From: Comamonas sp.
GTDB taxonomy: Bacteria; Pseudomonadota; Gammaproteobacteria; Burkholderiales; Burkholderiaceae_C
DNA length: 8,667 bases
Assembly: GCA_018384835.1 (NCBI GenBank)
Contig: JAHAYB010000500.1
Span: 1 to 8,667 of the forward strand
Direction: 5' to 3'
Under the pieces are notes generated by a model. That model saw nothing but the letters and a program-made list of their open reading frames with translations, made no database searches and was not told where the DNA came from. Every line of letters starts with the position of its first letter. Position 1 is the first letter of the stretch. The position numbers and the translations under genes are program-made. This document shows, one piece after another, positions 1-6,472 of the stretch.

Positions 1-651
1 CACATGCCGCAACTGCGCGTGCCCTTTACCGAGATGGCCGCTGATGCGCCCTACTGCGTGCTGCTGGAAAACAGCGATAGCGAATCCGAAGACCACGCCC
101 GCGCCCGCTTTGAAAGCCTGCTAGAACTGGCCTTTGAAGAAGGCTGCGTCCTGGATGCCGTGGTGGCCGAGAGCATTGCCCAAGCGCAAGAGCTGTGGCA
201 CATCCGCGAAAGCATTCCGCTAGCGCAGGCTGAAGAGGGCTTGAACATCAAGCACGATATTTCTGTGGCCGCATCCCGTATCCCCGCCTTTGTGGAATAT
301 GCCGATGCCCTGCTCCAGCGCGAGATTGAGGGCGTGCGCCTGGTCAACTTTGGCCATCTGGGCGACGGCAATCTGCACTACAACGTGCAAGTCCCCGAAA
401 ACGCCGATGGCAAAGCCTTTCTGCGCGAGCAAGAAGCGCGTGTCAACCAACTGGTGTATGACGCGGTGGCGCAGTTTGGCGGCTCTTTCTCTGCCGAGCA
501 TGGCGTGGGGCAGCTCAAAACAGAGCAGTTAGAACAGTACAAATCTCCCGTGGCGCTGGGCATGATGCGTGCCATCAAACAAGCCCTAGACCCGCAAGGC
601 ATTTTGAACCCCGGCTGCGTGCTGGCCGTGCAAGAGGGCAGCCAGCCATGA
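1..651 (+). CDS. FAD-linked oxidase, C-terminal part (GlcD / D-2-hydroxyglutarate dehydrogenase type), 5'-truncated by window edge
   Basis: The reading frame is open from base 1, so the gene begins outside the window and only the C-terminal substrate and cap domain (FAD-oxidase_C family) is present, about 216 residues. Seen directly, counting from the Met at base 4: a KHDIS motif at 83-87, the metal-binding-type motif [10 protein letters not shown] at 116-125, and SAEHGVG at 163-169 followed by the family's usual ending [11 protein letters not shown]. In this family these motifs bind the 2-hydroxyacid carboxylate and hydroxyl, often through a divalent metal, while FAD sits in the missing N-terminal domain. 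The likely activity is oxidation of a D-2-hydroxyacid (D-2-hydroxyglutarate, D-lactate or glycolate). The substrate cannot be chosen from this fragment. Its TGA stop overlaps the thyA ATG (ATGA), which suggests translational coupling. Confidence 0.9.
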   Translation, partial: HMPQLRVPFTEMAADAPYCVLLENSDSESEDHARARFESLLELAFEEGCVLDAVVAESIAQAQELWHIRESIPLAQAEEGLNIKHDISVAASRIPAFVEYADALLQREIEGVRLVNFGHLGDGNLHYNVQVPENADGKAFLREQEARVNQLVYDAVAQFGGSFSAEHGVGQLKTEQLEQYKSPVALGMMRAIKQALDPQGILNPGCVLAVQEGSQP

Positions 652-1460
652 GCCGCCCACGCATTGCCCACCCCTACGAAGATTTAATGCGCCACGTCTA
701 TTTTCATGGCGATGAAAAAAGCGACCGCACCGGAACCGGCACGCGCAGCGTCTTCGGCCACCAAATGCGCTTTGACCTGCAAGCGGGCTTTCCGCTGGTA
801 ACGACCAAGAAAGTCCACCTGAAAAGCATCATTTTGGAGCTGCTGTGGTTTCTGCGCGGCGACAACAATGTGCGCTGGCTGCAAGAGCGCGGCTGCACCA
901 TCTGGGACGAATGGGCGCGTGAGGATGGCAGCCTAGGCCCCGTCTATGGCGTGCAGTGGCGCAGTTGGCCTACGCCCGATGGCGGCCATATCGACCAGAT
1001 TCAGCAGGTGGTGGAGACGCTCAAAACCAACCCGGATAGCCGCCGCATCCTGGTCAGTAGCTGGAACGTGGCCGAGCTGGACCAAATGGCGCTCATGCCC
1101 TGTCACGCGCTGTTTCAGTTCTATGTGGCGAGCGGCCGGCTGTCTTGCCAGCTCTACCAGCGCAGTGCGGATATTTTCCTGGGCGTGCCCTTCAACATTG
1201 CCAGCTACGCCCTGCTCACCCACATGCTGGCGCAGCAGTGCGATTTGGAAGTGGGCGAATTTATCTGGACGGGGGGCGATTGCCACCTCTACAACAACCA
1301 TATGGAGCAGGTGCAGCAGCAACTGTCACGCGCCCCCTACCCAGCGCCCAAACTGCATATCAAGCGCCGCCCGCCCTCCATCTTCGATTACGAGCTTGAA
1401 GACTTTGAAGTGCAGGGCTACCAGCACCACAGCGCTATCAAAGCGCCCGTCGCCGTATGA
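648..1460 (+). CDS. thyA: Thymidylate synthase ThyA
   Basis: ThyA converts dUMP to dTMP in the cytoplasm, using 5,10-methylene-tetrahydrofolate as both one-carbon donor and reductant and releasing dihydrofolate. The 270-residue protein matches the E. coli enzyme almost throughout, with a six-residue longer N-terminus. Visible landmarks are DRTGTGT with phosphate-binding Arg27, Glu64 and Trp86, the double Arg 132-133, the catalytic nucleophile Cys152 in [20 protein letters not shown] with Arg172 and Asp175, Asn183 in PFNIASY, and the C-terminal IKAPVAV that closes the active site. All expected active-site residues are present, so the enzyme should work. The start overlaps the previous stop, with a purine-rich AGAGGG about nine bases upstream. 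Its stop (1458-1460) overlaps a possible folA ATG at 1457, the classical thyA-folA pairing. Confidence 0.98.
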   Translation: MSRPRIAHPYEDLMRHVYFHGDEKSDRTGTGTRSVFGHQMRFDLQAGFPLVTTKKVHLKSIILELLWFLRGDNNVRWLQERGCTIWDEWAREDGSLGPVYGVQWRSWPTPDGGHIDQIQQVVETLKTNPDSRRILVSSWNVAELDQMALMPCHALFQFYVASGRLSCQLYQRSADIFLGVPFNIASYALLTHMLAQQCDLEVGEFIWTGGDCHLYNNHMEQVQQQLSRAPYPAPKLHIKRRPPSIFDYELEDFEVQGYQHHSAIKAPVAV

Positions 1461-2042
1461 ATGCCATGAGTGAGATGCAAATCGGCCTGATTTACGCCCA
1501 AGCCACCAATGGCATCATTGGCAAAAACGGAGTCATGCCCTGGCATATCCCCGAGGACTTGGCGCATTTTCGCGCTATCACCCAGGGCTGCCCGGTCATC
1601 ATGGCGCAAAACCTGGGAATCTCTGCCTGAGCGCTTTCGCCCCTTGCCTGGGCGCAGCAATATCGTTATCACCCGCCAACAGGGCTGGCAAGCCCCCGGT
1701 GCTTTGCTGGCGCACAGTCTGCCCGAGGCACTAGCCACAGCCGCCCAGCACGCAAAAACCGGCCAAACCCTGTGGGTAATGGGCGGGGCGCAAATCTACG
1801 CCCAAGCGCTACCACTGGCGCAGGTGGTGGAGGTAACCCACATCGAACAAAATTTTGACGGCGATGCCTACGCCCCCACGCTAGGCGCAGAGTGGCAACC
1901 CGTGGCAGAGCGCCTACTAACCAGCGCACAAGGGCTAGCGCTGCGCTTTGTGAGTTACCGCAAACAGCTAACGGCCAGCGAAGCCTCAACGCCGCCCGCG
2001 CTGCATGATGGCGGTTCCCAGCACAGCCAGGCCGCCACCTAG
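1457..2042 (+). pseudogene. folA: Dihydrofolate reductase FolA, frameshifted
   Basis: FolA reduces dihydrofolate to tetrahydrofolate with NADPH and so recycles the by-product of ThyA encoded just upstream. Frame one (ATG at 1457, with alternatives at 1466 and 1475) encodes a good N-terminus, IGLIYAQATNGIIGKNG then MPWHIPEDL with the substrate-binding Asp, and reaches CPVIM at 1601-1603. It then runs to a TGA at 1628-1630. The family continues VIMGRKTWESLPERF, and that continuation is present from 1605 in another frame: RKTWESLPERFRPLPGR, later VMGGAQIY and VTHIEQNFDGDAY, ending near FVSYRKQ. Two bases are missing at 1604, most simply GGGG reduced to GG. The second frame runs on for 24 residues to a stop at 2040-2042, inside the convergent permease gene. 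No obvious slippery site is present. This is either a real mutation or a homopolymer sequencing error. Confidence 0.93.
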
Positions 2043-2924
2043 CAGCAGACTGGTATCCAGCCGCTCGCCCAGCCATAGGGCAGACAGGGCAACGCCCACC
2101 ACTGGCACCACGGTGATATAGCCCGCTGCCGCGCCCGCGCCCAATACCTTCACTCCCTGAAAAAACCAGGCATAGGCAATGGCCGTGGTTGCCCAGGCCA
2201 TAAATACCAGAGCCAGCCAGGCTTCACTGCCACTGTGGGCAAGGGCGTGGAATCCGGCGCTGCCTTCCACCCACAGGCTGGCTAGTAGCAGCATGATTGC
2301 GCCCATGCCAGCAGTAACGGTGGTGGTAGAGAGGGCATCGACCCCCGTTAGCATCTGGCGGCCAATCAGGGTGTAGGCCACCCAGCAGGCCACACAGCCC
2401 AGAATGAGCAACTCGCCAATCCCCAGTTCACCGCGCAGCAGGTTCAGCGGCTGCCCTTGGCTGATAACCCATACCGCACCGCAAGCGGCCAAGGCCATGC
2501 CGCTGATGATGGTGGCATTTAGCCGCTCTTTGAAGAGCCAGCTGGCCAGCAAGAGGGTGACGACCGGGTTCAGGGTGATGAGTAGCGCCGCTTTGCCCGC
2601 TGGCAGGTATTGCAGCCCAGAGAGGAAGAAGCTGGCATAACCAAACACCCCAGTAGCTGCTGCGGTGGCCATGCCCAGCCAGCGCTGGCGCGACCAGTTG
2701 CGTAAATGGCCAAAGCCGCCGCTGTGCATCATCCACGGCAGCAGTATCAGCAGCGCCAGAAAAAAGCGCAGGCTAGAAGCGGCCAGCGGTGGCATGGCCT
2801 GCGCCACCACACGCCCGGCTGGCCAGGATGCGCCCCATAGCAGCGTCATGCCCACCAGGCGCAGGTGTGAGCCAAATAAGCCATCGCCTAGGCGTGACGA
2901 GATAGTGCTGGGGGGCGATGACAC
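1986..2924 (-). CDS. EamA/DMT-superfamily permease (RhaT/YdcZ-like)
   Basis: A 312-residue, very hydrophobic inner-membrane protein with about ten transmembrane segments, the usual size and layout of drug/metabolite transporters. Two homologous EamA halves are visible. The first spans roughly residues 22-155 and ends with NPVVTLLLASWLFKERLN (119-136). The second spans roughly 170-306 and ends with VPVVGVALSALWLGERLD (273-290). The repeated Pro...Leu-rich...Glu-Arg pattern is typical of the family. Members export amino acids, metabolites or drugs, and the substrate cannot be read from the sequence. The start is a GTG (2924-2922) immediately after the msrA stop (TGAGTG), so translation is probably coupled to msrA. 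The 3' end overlaps the open folA frame by 57 bp in convergent orientation, and no terminator is visible between them. Confidence 0.9.
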   Translation of the reverse strand: MSSPPSTISSRLGDGLFGSHLRLVGMTLLWGASWPAGRVVAQAMPPLAASSLRFFLALLILLPWMMHSGGFGHLRNWSRQRWLGMATAAATGVFGYASFFLSGLQYLPAGKAALLITLNPVVTLLLASWLFKERLNATIISGMALAACGAVWVISQGQPLNLLRGELGIGELLILGCVACWVAYTLIGRQMLTGVDALSTTTVTAGMGAIMLLLASLWVEGSAGFHALAHSGSEAWLALVFMAWATTAIAYAWFFQGVKVLGAGAAAGYITVVPVVGVALSALWLGERLDTSLLLGGGLAVLGTAIMQRGRR

Positions 2925-3512
2925 TCAGGCCGTGCCTTTGCTGTGGCCGGGAAATTGCGCCAGAAAATGCGCCACCTTGGGCGCAACCACCCAAGTGCAA
3001 TAGCCCTGCTGGGGGTTGTGTGCAAAGTAGTCTTGGTGCCAGTCTTCAGCAGGCCAGAAGCGTTGCAGGGGGGCGACCTCCGTCACTGCCGCTGCGCCCA
3101 GGGGCTGTGCTTGGTTGTAAGCGGCCAGTGCGGCCTGGGCGCTGGCTAAGTCTTGGGCATTGTCGGTATAGATGGCGCTGCGGTATTGCGTGCCCACGTC
3201 GTTGCCCTGGCGGTTGAGGGTGGTGGGGTCGTGCGTGGCGAAAAAAATCTCTAGTAGCGCTTCTAGGCTGACATGCTGGGGGTGGTAGCGCACGGCAATG
3301 ACTTCGGCATGGCCGGTGGTGCCGGTGCAGATGTCGTCATAGCTAGGGTTTTCTGTATGGCCGTTGGCATAGCCGCTTTGTACTTGCAGCACACCGCGCA
3401 CGCGGGTAAAGACGGCTTCGGTACACCAAAAGCAGCCGCCGCCCAAATAGACGGTAGCCAAGGCGGCGGGGTTATCAGTAGAAAGGGGCATATTGATTGT
3501 TAGATGCTGCAT
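2925..3512 (-). CDS. msrA: Peptide methionine (S)-S-oxide reductase MsrA
   Basis: MsrA reduces the S-epimer of methionine sulfoxide in proteins, repairing oxidative damage with electrons from thioredoxin. The 195-residue protein shows the family signature GGGCFWCTEAVF with catalytic Cys27, then SGYANGHTENPSYDDICTG, the active-site Glu70 in GHAEV, and GNDVGTQYRSAIY (103-115) with Asp105. GYCTWVVAPKV follows near the C-terminus, where Cys172 is the likely resolving cysteine, with Cys30 as another candidate. No signal peptide is seen, so it should be cytoplasmic. The first ATG (3512) is preceded by a weak AGTAGG. A second ATG seven codons in (3491) is a possible alternative. It lies 11 bases after the small membrane protein gene and directly abuts the permease gene, which indicates one operon. 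Confidence 0.96.
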   Translation of the reverse strand: MQHLTINMPLSTDNPAALATVYLGGGCFWCTEAVFTRVRGVLQVQSGYANGHTENPSYDDICTGTTGHAEVIAVRYHPQHVSLEALLEIFFATHDPTTLNRQGNDVGTQYRSAIYTDNAQDLASAQAALAAYNQAQPLGAAAVTEVAPLQRFWPAEDWHQDYFAHNPQQGYCTWVVAPKVAHFLAQFPGHSKGTA

Positions 3513-3523
3513 CGCCTACTCGG

Positions 3524-3877
3524 CTACTCGGCCTCTTTCTCCATCGCCTGCACAATAGATATGCCGGTGCGCTGCACCCCTGGGGCATTAAAGCCCGGCC
3601 CAGGGGTGACGGCGGGATGGTTGAGCAGCTTTTGGCGAATTTGCTGCGCCTCGACAAACTCGGCAGGTAGAGGGCGAGGCTCTTGGGGTTGGCGGGTGGC
3701 TTGGCGGTAATAGTCGTATGTTTCGCGCTGTTGGCGTATTTCGCTTTTCACTTCACGCTGCTGTTGCAGCATCCAGTTGCTAGCGAAGAGTAGTAAGAGC
3801 ACAAGCCCGGCCAACACAGCGGAAATCATGAGCCAAGCAGAAGAGCGATCAGAAGATACGGAAGAAGAAGCAGACAT
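3524..3877 (-). CDS. Small single-pass membrane protein of unknown function
   Basis: I do not recognise a named family. Taking the ATG at 3877 gives 117 residues. A TTG at 3904 in the same frame would add nine residues, but it falls within a repeat block and has no clear ribosome site. What can be seen: a Ser-rich, short N-terminus, one strongly hydrophobic segment at about residues 14-37 (AWLMISAVLAGLVLLLLF at its core), then a Gln/Arg/Glu-rich stretch (about 37-60) that could form a short coiled coil. A Pro-rich, otherwise soluble tail with PAVTPGPGFNAPG follows, ending in acidic residues. The topology is probably an N-in membrane anchor with the tail outside the cytoplasm. Its stop lies 11 bases upstream of msrA, so the two are probably co-transcribed. 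A link to oxidative repair is suggested only by position. Confidence 0.7.
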   Translation of the reverse strand: MSASSSVSSDRSSAWLMISAVLAGLVLLLLFASNWMLQQQREVKSEIRQQRETYDYYRQATRQPQEPRPLPAEFVEAQQIRQKLLNHPAVTPGPGFNAPGVQRTGISIVQAMEKEAE

Positions 3878-3887
3878 AGCGCTATCG

Positions 3888-3917
3888 GTGTAATTAGGTG
3901 TCAATTAGTGTAATTAC
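3888..3917. repeat. Three tandem 10-bp repeats upstream of the small membrane protein gene
   Basis: On the + strand three units start at 3888, 3898 and 3908: GTGTAATTAG, GTGTCAATTA and GTGTAATTAC. They are spaced exactly one helical turn apart and end about 10 bases before the ATG of the - strand gene. They could be an operator with sites on one DNA face, or a chance low-complexity tandem repeat. Repeat identity is seen directly; function is inferred. Confidence 0.5.
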
Positions 3918-4071
3918 GCAGGAAGAAAATGGGGCTGATTGTAGGTCAGTGCCTCAAGTGCCTACCTGGCTTTGCCTTGTCATCCCCCTGGTTCCCAGTA
4001 GGGAAGCGGTACTTTTGCGTACACACGTTCCAAGCATGAACTAAAGGAAAAATTAAAAAATTCCTAAAAAT

Positions 4072-4100
4072 ATCAAAACCAGCAAAAAACAGCCTATAAT
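4072..4100 (+). promoter_or_regulatory. Putative sigma-70 promoter of the tRNA-Gln gene
   Basis: A perfect -10 hexamer TATAAT lies at 4095-4100, fourteen bases before the mature tRNA 5' end. The -35 region at 4072-4077 (ATCAAA, 17-bp spacer) matches consensus poorly. The upstream 4041-4080 stretch is rich in A-tracts, as in UP elements of stable-RNA promoters. The -10 box is the main support. Confidence 0.6.
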
Positions 4101-4113
4101 TCCATCTTTCCAT

Positions 4114-4190
4114 AGGGGAGTCGCCAAGTTGGTTAAGGCACCGGATTTTGATTCCGGCATTCGAGGGTTCGAGTCCTTCCTCCCCTGCCA
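4114..4190 (+). tRNA. tRNA-Gln (anticodon UUG)
   Basis: A complete cloverleaf can be drawn. The acceptor AGGGGAG (4114-4120) pairs with CTCCCCT (4180-4186). The D stem is GCC/GGC (4123-4125 with 4137-4139). The anticodon stem CCGGA/TCCGG (4141-4145 with 4153-4157) closes loop TTTTGAT with anticodon TTG at 4148-4150. The variable loop is five bases. The T stem 4163-4167/4175-4179 contains one G-U pair around loop TTCGAGT. G4187 is the discriminator and the CCA end (4188-4190) is encoded. It reads CAA, and CAG by wobble. The D and anticodon arms closely match E. coli tRNA-Gln. Confidence 0.97.
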
Positions 4191-4196
4191 AATAAT

Positions 4197-4233
4197 AAAA
4201 AGCCCGTCAGTCTTTCGATTGACGGGCTTTTTT
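4197..4233. terminator. Bidirectional intrinsic terminator between tRNA-Gln and the ligase gene
   Basis: Arms AGCCCGTCA (4201-4209) and TGACGGGCT (4220-4228) pair perfectly. Three more pairs inside (G-T, T-A, C-G) give a 12-bp stem with a TTTC tetraloop. On the + strand it ends in six T (4228-4233) and terminates the tRNA. On the - strand the RNA reads UUUUUAUUAUUU after the stem, so it can also end the transport operon that stops at 4259. Confidence 0.93.
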
Positions 4234-4258
4234 GATCGCCGTTCTAGCTGCTGCTTAC

Positions 4259-5506
4259 TCAAGCGTAGCTACGCGCATCCTCAATCACCTTGCCGTCGTT
4301 GGGCAGGCTGCCGGGGGCGCAGAGCTGAATCTCACAGCGCAGCTTGGTGACTTCGCGCATGGCATCTTCAATCAGTTGCGCTAGGCCGGGGGCGGTTTCG
4401 GTGGTTTCGACGTGCAGCGTCATGCTGTCGTTGGCCATTTCGCCGCTGACAATCAGACGCGCCCGCTGGATTTGCGGGAAGCGGCGGCAAACTTCCGCCA
4501 CCTGGCCGGGCTGGACGAACATGCCGCGCACCTTGGTGGTTTGGTCAGCACGCCCCAGCCAGCCTTTAATGCGCACATTGGTGCGCCCAGTGGGGCATTG
4601 GCCAGGCAAGATGGCAGACAGGTCGCCCGTGCCAAAGCGAATCAGGGGGTAGTCGGGGTTGAGGCTGGTAATCACCAGCTCGCCCACTTCGCCCTCAGGA
4701 ACAGGGTCGCCCGTGCCGGGGCGCACGATTTCCACTATCACGCCCTCATCCACCACCAAGCCTTCGCGGGCGCTGGTTTCGTAGGCAATCAAGCCCAAAT
4801 CTGCCGTGGCATAGCATTGGTAGCCGTCAATGCCGCGCTCTGCAAACCATTGCTGTAAAGAGGGCGGGAAGGCTTCGGCAGAGACCATGGCCTTGGTCAA
4901 GCTGGGCAGGGAGGTTCCCAAGGCTTGGGCTTTTTCCAAAATCAGCTTCAAAAAGCTGGGTGTGCCGATATAGCCTGCGGGGCGCAGCTCGGCCATGGTT
5001 TGTACTTGTTGCTCAGTTTGCCCTGTGCCACCGGCAAACACGGTGCAGCCAATGGCGTGTGCGCCGTTTTCCATCATCGCGCCAGCGGGCACAAAGTGGT
5101 AGCTAAAGCAGTTATGAATCAGCTCGCCGGGGCGAAAGCCTGCGGCGTAGATGGCACGTGCCATGCGCCAGTAGTCGCTGCGCTGGCCTTCTGGCTCATA
5201 AATGGGGCCGGGGCTGGCAAACACGCGGGGCATGGCTTTGCCGAAGGGCTGGGTGGCAAAGCCGCCAAATGGGGTGTTGGCACGTTGGGCTTGCTGGCGC
5301 TCCAGCAGTTGGTATTTGCGCGTTACGGGCAGCTTGGCCAGGGCATCGCGGCTGGTGATGCTGGCGGCATCCACGCCAGCCAGAATCTCAGCAAACGCGG
5401 GGCTGTTTTGCTGGGCGTTGGCAATTTGCTGGGGTAGGGCGGCCAGTAAAGCGGCTTCGCGTTCCTGGGGCGAGCGGCTCTCTAGGGCATCGTAGAACTG
5501 GCTCAT
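4259..5506 (-). CDS. PaaK-like phenylacetate-CoA-ligase-family protein (ANL superfamily)
   Basis: A 415-residue adenylate-forming-type protein, about the length of PaaK. PaaK-family enzymes activate an aryl or acyl acid with ATP and join it to CoA in the cytoplasm. Visible motifs are YATADLGLIAYE at 232-243 (A5-like), RFGTGDLS at 290-297 (A7-like), RIKGWLGRADQTTKVRG at 312-328 (A8-like hinge), and NDGKVIED at 403-410, whose Lys is in the place of the catalytic C-terminal lysine. The phosphate-binding loop is unusual: where PaaK has a Ser/Gly/Thr-rich SSGTTG segment, this protein reads FASPGPIYEPEG (96-107). Catalysis may therefore differ. The ATG at 5506 was chosen because AAAGGA lies seven bases upstream. 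An in-frame extension to 5644 would overlap livF and reads as low-quality sequence. The gene ends the transport operon, so its substrate is probably what the transporter imports. Confidence 0.85.
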   Translation of the reverse strand: MSQFYDALESRSPQEREAALLAALPQQIANAQQNSPAFAEILAGVDAASITSRDALAKLPVTRKYQLLERQQAQRANTPFGGFATQPFGKAMPRVFASPGPIYEPEGQRSDYWRMARAIYAAGFRPGELIHNCFSYHFVPAGAMMENGAHAIGCTVFAGGTGQTEQQVQTMAELRPAGYIGTPSFLKLILEKAQALGTSLPSLTKAMVSAEAFPPSLQQWFAERGIDGYQCYATADLGLIAYETSAREGLVVDEGVIVEIVRPGTGDPVPEGEVGELVITSLNPDYPLIRFGTGDLSAILPGQCPTGRTNVRIKGWLGRADQTTKVRGMFVQPGQVAEVCRRFPQIQRARLIVSGEMANDSMTLHVETTETAPGLAQLIEDAMREVTKLRCEIQLCAPGSLPNDGKVIEDARSYA

Positions 5507-5513
5507 GCGGGTT

Positions 5514-5519
5514 TCCTTT
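5514..5519 (-). promoter_or_regulatory. Ribosome binding site fixing the ligase start
   Basis: On the - strand AAAGGA is followed by a seven-base spacer and ATG (5506-5504). It supports this start over the upstream in-frame start at 5644, which lies inside livF. The rest of the 97-base gap between livF and this gene shows no convincing promoter or terminator. Confidence 0.75.
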
Positions 5520-5603
5520 GAACTATGGGAGGGGGGTGGTGCTGAATAGCTGCTGACAGACAGGCGGAGGCGGCCACTATAAGTTTTTGGGCTTAGGCAC
5601 GGC

Positions 5604-6443
5604 TTACGCCAGCCAGCGTTTGCGGCGTTTGTAGCTTTTGACATCCTTGAAGCTCTTGCGCTCGCTGCCGCCTACGCCCAGGTAGAACTCTTTCACGTCT
5701 TCGTTGCTGGCCAGCTCTTTGGCGGGGCCGTCCATCACGATGCGGCCACTTTCCATGATGTAGCCGTAGTCAGAACACTTCAGCGCCATATTGGTGTTTT
5801 GCTCGGCCAGCATGAAGGTGACTTTTTCTTTGTGATTCAAGTCTTGCACGATGTTGAAGACTTCTTCCACGATTTGCGGTGCCAAGCCCATGGAAGGCTC
5901 ATCGAGCAACACCATGCGCGGGTTGCTCATCAGGGCGCGGCCAATGGCGCACATTTGTTGTTCACCGCCAGAGGTGTAGGCCGCCTGGCTGGTGCGGCGG
6001 GTTTTCAGGCGGGGGAAGTAGTTATAGACCTTCTCCAGGTTGCGGGCGATTTCGGCCTTATCGGTGCGGGTGTAGCTGCCGGTGAGCAGGTTTTCTTCAA
6101 TGGTCAAGTGGGCAAAGCAGTGCCGCCCTTCCATGACTTGCACCACGCCGCGCTTGACCAGGTCAGAGGGCGAGAGGTTCTGAATTTCCTCACCCTCCAG
6201 CGTCACGCTGCCCTTGGTGACTTCGCCGCGCTCACCTTTGAGCAGGTTGGAGATGGCGCGTAAGGTGGTGGTTTTACCTGCGCCGTTGCCACCCATGAGG
6301 GCGACCACGCCATGCTCGGGCACTTTCAAAGACACGCCCTTGAGCACCAAGATAACGTGGTTGTAGATGACTTCAATGCCATTGACTTCTACCAGCGTAC
6401 GTGCCGGTGCCGATGCGGGGGTTGCTTGGGGGCTAGCGCTCAT
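5604..6443 (-). CDS. livF: LivF-type ABC transporter ATP-binding protein
   Basis: A cytoplasmic ATPase of the branched-chain amino acid (HAAT) ABC importer family, which pairs with a LivG-type ATPase and LivH/LivM-type permeases. The 279 residues show Walker A GGNGAGKTT (51-59), the Q-loop region with Gln102 leading to MEGRHCF, the signature TSGGEQQM (157-164; the usual Leu is Thr) and Walker B MVLLDEP (177-183). AEQN (213-216) carries Gln at the switch position, as is common in LivF. The N-terminus has an extra Ala/Pro/Ser-rich stretch of about 15 residues. The tail KSYKRRKRWLA is strongly basic and lies beyond the core fold. AGGTGA four bases upstream supports the ATG at 6443. The gene sits between the second binding protein and the PaaK-like ligase, so the substrate is more likely an organic acid than leucine. 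Confidence 0.93.
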   Translation of the reverse strand: MSASPQATPASAPARTLVEVNGIEVIYNHVILVLKGVSLKVPEHGVVALMGGNGAGKTTTLRAISNLLKGERGEVTKGSVTLEGEEIQNLSPSDLVKRGVVQVMEGRHCFAHLTIEENLLTGSYTRTDKAEIARNLEKVYNYFPRLKTRRTSQAAYTSGGEQQMCAIGRALMSNPRMVLLDEPSMGLAPQIVEEVFNIVQDLNHKEKVTFMLAEQNTNMALKCSDYGYIMESGRIVMDGPAKELASNEDVKEFYLGVGGSERKSFKDVKSYKRRKRWLA

Positions 6444-6472
6444 ACCATCACCTGAAATTCTTTGTCTTAACG

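Noticed and set aside
1669..2076. - strand open frame of 135 codons opposite folA
   Set aside because: It overlaps the recognisable DHFR sequence on the other strand and looks like random Arg/Ala-rich translation.
3872..3904. TTGACA (- strand, 3904-3899) as a -35 box for the small membrane protein gene
   Set aside because: At 17 bases the -10 position reads CGCTAT, which is poor and would lie on the start codon. The TTGACA is part of the tandem repeats.
3938..3943. TACAAT on the - strand as a -10 box for the membrane protein-msrA operon
   Set aside because: The hexamer is good, but no -35 box lies at 16-18 bases, so it is too weak to list as a promoter.
3992..4005. Small hairpin TTCCC-AGTA-GGGAA in the spacer before the tRNA
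   Set aside because: Only five base pairs with no T run or conserved context; likely chance.
4114..4260. tRNA-Gln 3' end as an integration site for a mobile element
   Set aside because: No repeated tRNA 3' fragment, integrase or foreign-looking genes are present in the window.
3946..4262. Two - strand open frames across the tRNA, one beginning MAGEEGLEPSNAGIKIRC
   Set aside because: These are antisense translations of the tRNA-Gln gene. Peptides with GLEPSNAGIK-like strings are a known false gene type. The tRNA cloverleaf and terminator explain the region.
4129..4350. + strand open frame starting inside the tRNA (MVKAPDFDSG...)
   Set aside because: It reads through the tRNA, the terminator and the antisense end of the ligase gene, with no ribosome site.
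4925..5437. + strand open frame of 170 codons opposite the ligase gene
   Set aside because: Antisense shadow of a conserved ligase reading frame, without a ribosome site or family match.
5507..5644. N-terminal extension of the ligase to 5644
   Set aside because: It overlaps the 3' end of livF, has no family-like sequence and no ribosome site, while the ATG at 5506 has AAAGGA at seven bases.
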